Shown here: positions 59,754 through 64,000 of the stretch, in pieces
Layout of the letters: the number at the start of each line of letters is the position of its first letter
How positions within the stretch are numbered: position 1 is the stretch's first letter
NCBI GenBank assembly: GCA_012838955.1
Contig: DUOH01000044.1
Span: 62,001-126,000 of the forward strand
Length of the DNA: 64,000 nt
Direction: 5' to 3'
Origin: Bacillota bacterium
Lineage (GTDB): Bacteria; Bacillota; UBA4882; UBA10575
The notes under the pieces: generated by a model
Databases searched by the model: none
What the model saw: the letters and a program-made list of their open reading frames with translations, nothing else
What the model was told of the DNA's origin: nothing
Position numbers and translations under genes: made by a program

Positions 59754-62321
59754 ATGAAACAACCGGCGAACAAGATGGAACTCCTGGCTCCGGCCGGAGA
59801 CTGGGAGGCGCTCAAAGCAGGTGTGGCTGGAGGAGCCGATGCCTTTTATCTCGGGGGTAAGCTTTTCAGCGCCAGGCAGAACGCGGTCAATTTTGACTTG
59901 GCTGACCTGGCTGAAGTAGCCGACTATCTGCATCTACGCGGGAGGAAAATGTATGTTACCGTCAATACCTTAATCAAAGAGGATGAGCTGACGCCGGCTT
60001 TGGACTACATTGCCGCTTTGTATGAGTTGGGAGTTGATGCCCTGATCATCCAGGATATGGGGCTTTTATATCTGATCCGCCGTCTATGGCCGGATTTGGA
60101 AGTTCATGCCAGTACGCAAATGACTGTGACAGATGTGGCCGGTGTCCGTCTTCTCCAAGATCTTGGAGTGAAAAGAGTAGTATTAGCCAGAGAAGTTTCT
60201 GTAGGAGAAATGGCGGAGATTTATAGGGAAACCGGAATGGAACTTGAAGTTTTTGTGCATGGAGCTTTATGCGTCTCTTACTCTGGAGCCTGTCTCTTCA
60301 GCAGTCTAATTGGGGGCAGGAGTGGTAACCGCGGGCGGTGCGCCCAACCATGCCGGATGGAGTATCAATTAATCCGCGCCTGTTCGCAGACGGTTCCGGG
60401 ATTTAAAGAAAAAGACCTATCCCAAGTACCGACCGAAGGTGCCCATCTGCTTTCTCCCAAGGATATCTCGCTCTTGCCGTATCTACCGGCGCTGGCCGCA
60501 GCCGGGGTTAAATCCCTGAAGATTGAAGGCAGAATGAAGAGTCCGGAATATGTTGGGACGGTAGTGCGGGTCTATAGAAACGCTCTGCATCGCCTGGAAG
60601 CGGGGGCAGAAAACTTTACGGTTGAACCTGATGAACTCCAAAACATAGAGACCGTCTTTAACCGCGGCCTGTCCGCTGGCTATCTACATCAGGATCTGGG
60701 ACCGGAACTGATGAGCGCTCGCCGGCCCAGTAACAGAGGGCGTTTTTTAGGCCGGGTCAAGGATTATAACCAGCAGAAAGGCCGGGTGACCGTGGCGCTA
60801 GAAGCCGGGGTCAGGGAAGGAGACGGAATTGAAGTCTGGGTCAAAAAAGGGGGGCGGTTGGGTGCCATCGTTGAAGATCTGAGACTCAACGGGGTTAGAG
60901 TGGAAGAAGCCGCCTCCGGAGACAATGTAGTATTTGCTTTACCAAAATCTGCCCAGCCCGGAGACAGGGTCTTTCTCACCTCATCCCGAAAAATTACCGA
61001 GCAGATACGGCAGATGCTCAGGAATGATTTTGCCGAAAGCAGGCTGCCCTGCCATCTCAAGGCCTGGCTGGCCCCGAATCAACCTTTGGTCGCGACCTGT
61101 TGGGACCAGGAAGGGCATTCCGTCACCGTCACATCGGAAGAAAAGGCCGGTGTGGCCAAGAAAAGGCCGGTTACAGAAGAAGTATTGAAAGAACATTTAA
61201 CCAGAATGGGGGATTCCCCTTTCATTGTAGAAGACTTTCAAGCAGAGATTACCGGAGAACCGATCTTCCCCTATGGTAAAATCCATGAACTAAGAAGAAG
61301 AATCGTCCAAGAACTCAGTGTCAAAAGGTTGGAAAGGTACAAAACACGTCGAAGTAGGCCCGCTGCCCTGCAAGAAGTGAGGAACGAGGCCGAACAGAGA
61401 CGAACTGGTCGGCGCCGCACTGGGAAATCTTATTTTACAGTCTATGCCGGTGATCTAAAAACTCTTGAAGTAGCGCTTTCCCTGGGAGTCACTAGTTTTT
61501 TAATTGGTGGAGAGAGTTATCAGCCAAGTTTTCGGTGGAATAAAGCGGCTTTAGAGCAAGCGGCGGAAATTATTGGACAGGCAGGAGCGGAGCTTACTGT
61601 TGCTTTACCTAAGATCACCAGACAAAGAGAGCGGGCCTATCTCACTGATTATCTGAATTTTATTCAAGAATTAAACCCCGCTGCCGTGCTGGTTACTTTC
61701 CCCGGCAGTTTACAGAGGGTCCTGGCGGAGACGAAACTTCCGATCTATCTGGACTGTGGCTTTCATACTCTGAATAGTTACGGTGCGACTCTCCTTGCTG
61801 AAAGGACCGTGAAAGGCTTTACCTTCTCACCGGAGCTTTCCCGGGAGGAGATCATTTCTCTGCTTCAAAATACCGAATTAAACCGGTATGATTTGGAATT
61901 AGTCGTCTTCGGGGCCATCGAATTAATGGTCTCGCAATTTTGTCCGATTGGCGCTTGGGCCGGGGAGAGTTCTCCGCAAGAGTGTAAAGGAACTTGTCGC
62001 GAAGGACGCTTTTTCTTAAGGGATCGAAAAGGAATAGATTTTCCGGTGTTAACGGATGAATTTTGCCGGATGCATTTGTTAAACAGTAGGGACCTTTGTT
62101 TGGTTAGAGAAGTACCGGACTTAACTAACCAGGCGTTACGCTTGCGGTTGGATTTACGCTATTACCCAGCCCAGACCAACGGAGAGATTATCCGGATCTT
62201 TCAAGAGGCCTACGCACAGGAAACGACCGACGAGAAGTGGCGGGTTAGAGTCTGGACGGAACTGGAGCGAATTACCGGCCGGAAGTTGACCAGAGGACAT
62301 TATCATCGCGGTATTATATAA
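59754..62321 (+). CDS. Peptidase U32 family protein (RlhA/YrrO-like, long form)
   Basis: The 855-aa protein begins MELLAPAGDWEALKAGVAGG (the U32 signature) and has EVFVHGALCVSYSGACLFSS and RGRCAQPCR, the four-Cys cluster region of the family, then DISLLPYLPALAAAGVKSLK. Family members act in tRNA and rRNA hydroxylation (RlhA, TrhP) rather than proteolysis. The long second half (about 380-855) matches the DUF3656 extension. It follows the CvpA-fusion gene after 45 nt. Confidence 0.88.
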   Translation: MKQPANKMELLAPAGDWEALKAGVAGGADAFYLGGKLFSARQNAVNFDLADLAEVADYLHLRGRKMYVTVNTLIKEDELTPALDYIAALYELGVDALIIQDMGLLYLIRRLWPDLEVHASTQMTVTDVAGVRLLQDLGVKRVVLAREVSVGEMAEIYRETGMELEVFVHGALCVSYSGACLFSSLIGGRSGNRGRCAQPCRMEYQLIRACSQTVPGFKEKDLSQVPTEGAHLLSPKDISLLPYLPALAAAGVKSLKIEGRMKSPEYVGTVVRVYRNALHRLEAGAENFTVEPDELQNIETVFNRGLSAGYLHQDLGPELMSARRPSNRGRFLGRVKDYNQQKGRVTVALEAGVREGDGIEVWVKKGGRLGAIVEDLRLNGVRVEEAASGDNVVFALPKSAQPGDRVFLTSSRKITEQIRQMLRNDFAESRLPCHLKAWLAPNQPLVATCWDQEGHSVTVTSEEKAGVAKKRPVTEEVLKEHLTRMGDSPFIVEDFQAEITGEPIFPYGKIHELRRRIVQELSVKRLERYKTRRSRPAALQEVRNEAEQRRTGRRRTGKSYFTVYAGDLKTLEVALSLGVTSFLIGGESYQPSFRWNKAALEQAAEIIGQAGAELTVALPKITRQRERAYLTDYLNFIQELNPAAVLVTFPGSLQRVLAETKLPIYLDCGFHTLNSYGATLLAERTVKGFTFSPELSREEIISLLQNTELNRYDLELVVFGAIELMVSQFCPIGAWAGESSPQECKGTCREGRFFLRDRKGIDFPVLTDEFCRMHLLNSRDLCLVREVPDLTNQALRLRLDLRYYPAQTNGEIIRIFQEAYAQETTDEKWRVRVWTELERITGRKLTRGHYHRGII

Positions 62322-62328
62322 GGAAAGA

Positions 62329-62350
62329 AACCGGCCGGAGCCGGTTGTTT
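62329..62350 (+). terminator. Possible terminator after the U32 gene
   Basis: AACCGGC (62329-62335) pairs with GCCGGTT (62340-62346) around CGGA, followed by GTTTCATT. The T-run is poor. The gap 62351-62522 shows no feature. Confidence 0.5.
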
Positions 62351-62522
62351 CATTGATCTGAACGTACATTTTATTAGCGCATAGTGGCGCGTTTTACAAT
62401 GCGTTGAAAACAAATGGTTTACACTGGATGTGAACTGTGGTAAAATTTATTCTGGCGCGCGCGAGCCGGTCTTTTTTCAAAAAAGAGTATGCTTTATACA
62501 TTTTAATCTCAACCCCATCTGG

Positions 62523-62588
62523 GATAACCGCTCCTCCAACGGTTATCGCGGTTGGGGGGGTAGTGGACAAAGAGGAGGTGAATTAGAC
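62523..62588 (+). promoter_or_regulatory. rpsO leader hairpin with potential anti-Shine-Dalgarno loop
   Basis: GATAACCG (62523-62530) pairs with CGGTTATC (62540-62547), and its loop contains CTCCTCC, complementary to the Shine-Dalgarno GAGGAGG just before rpsO. This would let S15 or structure switch translation off, as S15 autoregulation does in other bacteria. The exact fold is inferred. Confidence 0.5.
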
Positions 62589-62858
62589 ATGGCTTTGAAC
62601 CAAGAAACAAAGAGACAAATCATTGAGAAGTACCAGACCCATGAGGGTGATACAGGTTCCCCGGAAGTTCAGATCGCTATTTTGACCGAACGCATTAATT
62701 ACCTTACTGAACATTTGAAGATTCACAAGAAAGATCACCATTCACGCAGAGGATTACTGAAAATGGTGGGTCAAAGACGCGGTTTGCTGAACTACTTGTC
62801 TAAAAAGGATATCCAGCGTTACAGGGCGATAATTGACCGTCTTGGTCTGCGTAAATAA
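62589..62858 (+). CDS. rpsO: Ribosomal protein S15
   Basis: The 89-aa sequence is a full S15 ([12 protein letters not shown] start, [43 protein letters not shown]). S15 binds 16S rRNA early in 30S assembly. ATG at 62589 follows AGAGGAGGTG. A terminator hairpin follows, then pnp, the usual order. Confidence 0.97.
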   Translation: MALNQETKRQIIEKYQTHEGDTGSPEVQIAILTERINYLTEHLKIHKKDHHSRRGLLKMVGQRRGLLNYLSKKDIQRYRAIIDRLGLRK

Positions 62859-62884
62859 AGAAAAGCGGGTTGACCGCTTTTCTT
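62858..62884 (+). terminator. Terminator after rpsO
   Basis: AAGAAAAGCGG pairs with CCGCTTTTCTT, ending in Ts, immediately after the rpsO stop. It probably attenuates read-through into pnp. Confidence 0.8.
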
Positions 62885-63168
62885 TTAATTAAATTCGTTT
62901 AGTGGCAAACTAAACAAGAACGGGAAGAACCGCTTCGGACAATTCCGGACTGAATATTAGATTCCCGTGATCGTTATGGCGCGATAGCGCGGTGGGAGGG
63001 CTGCCCACCATTACCAGAGACGCAGCTGAGTATTAGGACGAGAATTCCGGCAAAGACCCAAAACAGGTTGCGCCCTGGTGAAAGCGGCGAAAGCTATGTT
63101 AAGTAATTAAAGGGCCAGAGACAGATGGCTAGATTTTCTGAACCGTACTGGAAAGGAGGTACATAAAT
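62885..63168 (+). other. Structured leader of pnp
   Basis: The 285-base gap has a GGTGGG/CCCACC hairpin (about 62990-63009), CGCGATAGCGC just before it, and GC-rich stems further on. A strong GGAGG (63155-63159) ends it. It may hold the pnp promoter and a 5' structure for its autoregulation. Confidence 0.4.
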
Positions 63169-64000
63169 TTGCATATTTGGGAAAAAGAGTTAGCAGGTAG
63201 ACCACTTATTATGGAAATCGGTAAAGTAGCTAAACAGGCTAATGGTTCAGTTATGGTTAGATATGGAGATACCGTTGTCTTGGTAACAGCAGTATTAGCT
63301 GCCCAACCCAGGGAAGGAATTGATTTCTTTCCTTTATTAGTCGATTATGAAGAGAGGCTTTATGCAGTCGGTAAGATTCCTGGAAGTTTCCTCCGCAGGG
63401 AAGGCCGGCCTCCGGAAAGCGCTATCCTGGCGGCCAGAACGATTGACCGTCCGCTCCGTCCGCTTTTTCCGAAGGGCTTCCGTAATGATGTGCAGATCGT
63501 TGCCACGGTGCTTTCTGCGGATCCGAATAACCCTTCCGATACTACCGCAATGTTCGGCGCCTCATTGGCCTTGACAATTTCGGAGATTCCGTTTGCCGGG
63601 CCGATCGCAGGTGTTCATGTAGGACGGGTTGACGGACGTCTGATCATCAATCCTTCAGTGGAAGAGGATGCCAAGAGCGATTTTAACATCGTTGTTGCTG
63701 GCACCAAGGATGCTATTATGATGGTAGAGGCAGGCGCCAATGAAGTACCTGAAGAAGAGTTGTTGGAGGCGATCCTCTTCGGGCATGAGGAAATAAAAAA
63801 ACTGGTAGCCATCCAGGAAGAAATCCAACAGGAGATCGGTAAACCCAAAATTGAGGTAGAATTATATGAACCGGATCCGGAGATCGCACGTGAGGTTGAG
63901 GAGTACGCAGCCAACAAAATGACAGAGGCGCTGAAAACAGCAGAAAAACTGGAACGGGAAGCAAAAATTGATCAGGTCAAGGAAGAAACACACCTGTTTT
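63169..64000 (+). CDS. pnp: Polynucleotide phosphorylase (5' part, runs off the window)
   Basis: PNPase degrades RNA 3'-5' phosphorolytically. The 277 codons here show the first RNase PH domain: [84 protein letters not shown] at 63169 follows GGAGG by 9 nt. The gene continues past the end of the window. Confidence 0.95.
   Translation, partial: MHIWEKELAGRPLIMEIGKVAKQANGSVMVRYGDTVVLVTAVLAAQPREGIDFFPLLVDYEERLYAVGKIPGSFLRREGRPPESAILAARTIDRPLRPLFPKGFRNDVQIVATVLSADPNNPSDTTAMFGASLALTISEIPFAGPIAGVHVGRVDGRLIINPSVEEDAKSDFNIVVAGTKDAIMMVEAGANEVPEEELLEAILFGHEEIKKLVAIQEEIQQEIGKPKIEVELYEPDPEIAREVEEYAANKMTEALKTAEKLEREAKIDQVKEETHLF

Overview
The window reads as chromosome of an anaerobic, fermentative member of the Bacillota (Gram-positive type). 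The evidence is strong GGAGG ribosome-binding sites, frequent GTG and TTG starts, Firmicutes-type riboswitches (preQ1-I, guanine, ZTP), a DinR/LexA-type SOS box, YtrA-like GntR operons, ZapA, the rpsO-pnp order, and pyruvate formate-lyase with its activase. A deep-branching clostridial or Limnochordia-like lineage would fit (a complete Bat/MoxR cluster and a Prc-type tail-specific protease are less usual in Bacilli), but the taxon is a guess. No rRNA, tRNA, CRISPR array, transposase or prophage block was seen.

Layout. 0-5.4 kb: two unknown minus-strand genes and a small peptide, a secreted ComEC-like metallo-hydrolase, the AzlCD amino-acid exporter and lysA. 5.4-9.96 kb: an unknown gene under an apparent LexA-controlled promoter, a cytidylate-kinase-like protein with a MATE exporter, then a queuosine locus in which a preQ1-I riboswitch precedes a precursor transporter and queF. 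9.96-12.7 kb: a 545-base non-coding stretch with two terminators and a long hairpin, followed by an unusual three-gene operon: soluble ABC ATPase, HypB/CobW-type GTPase and CFeSP-like 4Fe-4S protein. 12.8-20 kb: a LysM-repeat protein, a metallo-hydrolase, a membrane diguanylate cyclase, a TPR protein, and a guanine-riboswitch-controlled purine permease. 20-24.5 kb: GTP-dependent PEP carboxykinase, a lipoprotein and a FapA-type protein. 24.5-33.2 kb: an eight-gene minus-strand MoxR/DUF58/Bat operon. 33.5-43.9 kb: an SDR, a ThuA-like protein, a CAP lipoprotein broken by a frameshift inside a perfect palindrome, a large glutamine synthetase, pcm, an amidase-domain protein, a hydantoinase/oxoprolinase-like gene, a histone-deacetylase-like protein with an added zinc-ribbon tail, and a truncated radical SAM gene. 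44-49.3 kb: two GntR regulators with palindromic operators, ilvE, an orphan DUF433 protein, a phasin-like protein and a YtrB-like ABC exporter. 49.3-51 kb: a small accessory patch with palindromes and plasmid-type small genes. 51-57.3 kb: an enzyme-like conserved protein, a Prc-type protease and the ZTP-riboswitch-controlled pflBA operon. 57.3-64 kb: ogt, a small unknown gene, zapA, a CvpA-zinc-ribbon fusion, a U32 peptidase, rpsO and the start of pnp.

How the parts fit. Three riboswitches tie small-molecule status to transport or fermentation. PreQ1 controls queuosine-precursor uptake and probably queF. Guanine controls a purine permease. ZTP, the alarm signal for low 10-formyl-tetrahydrofolate, controls formate production by PFL. 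The Bat operon suggests membrane-associated chaperone or stress functions. The most promising undescribed system is the ABC ATPase-GTPase-FeS trio, which has the hallmarks of an ATP/GTP-driven metallo-cofactor maturation or reductive activation device rather than a transporter.
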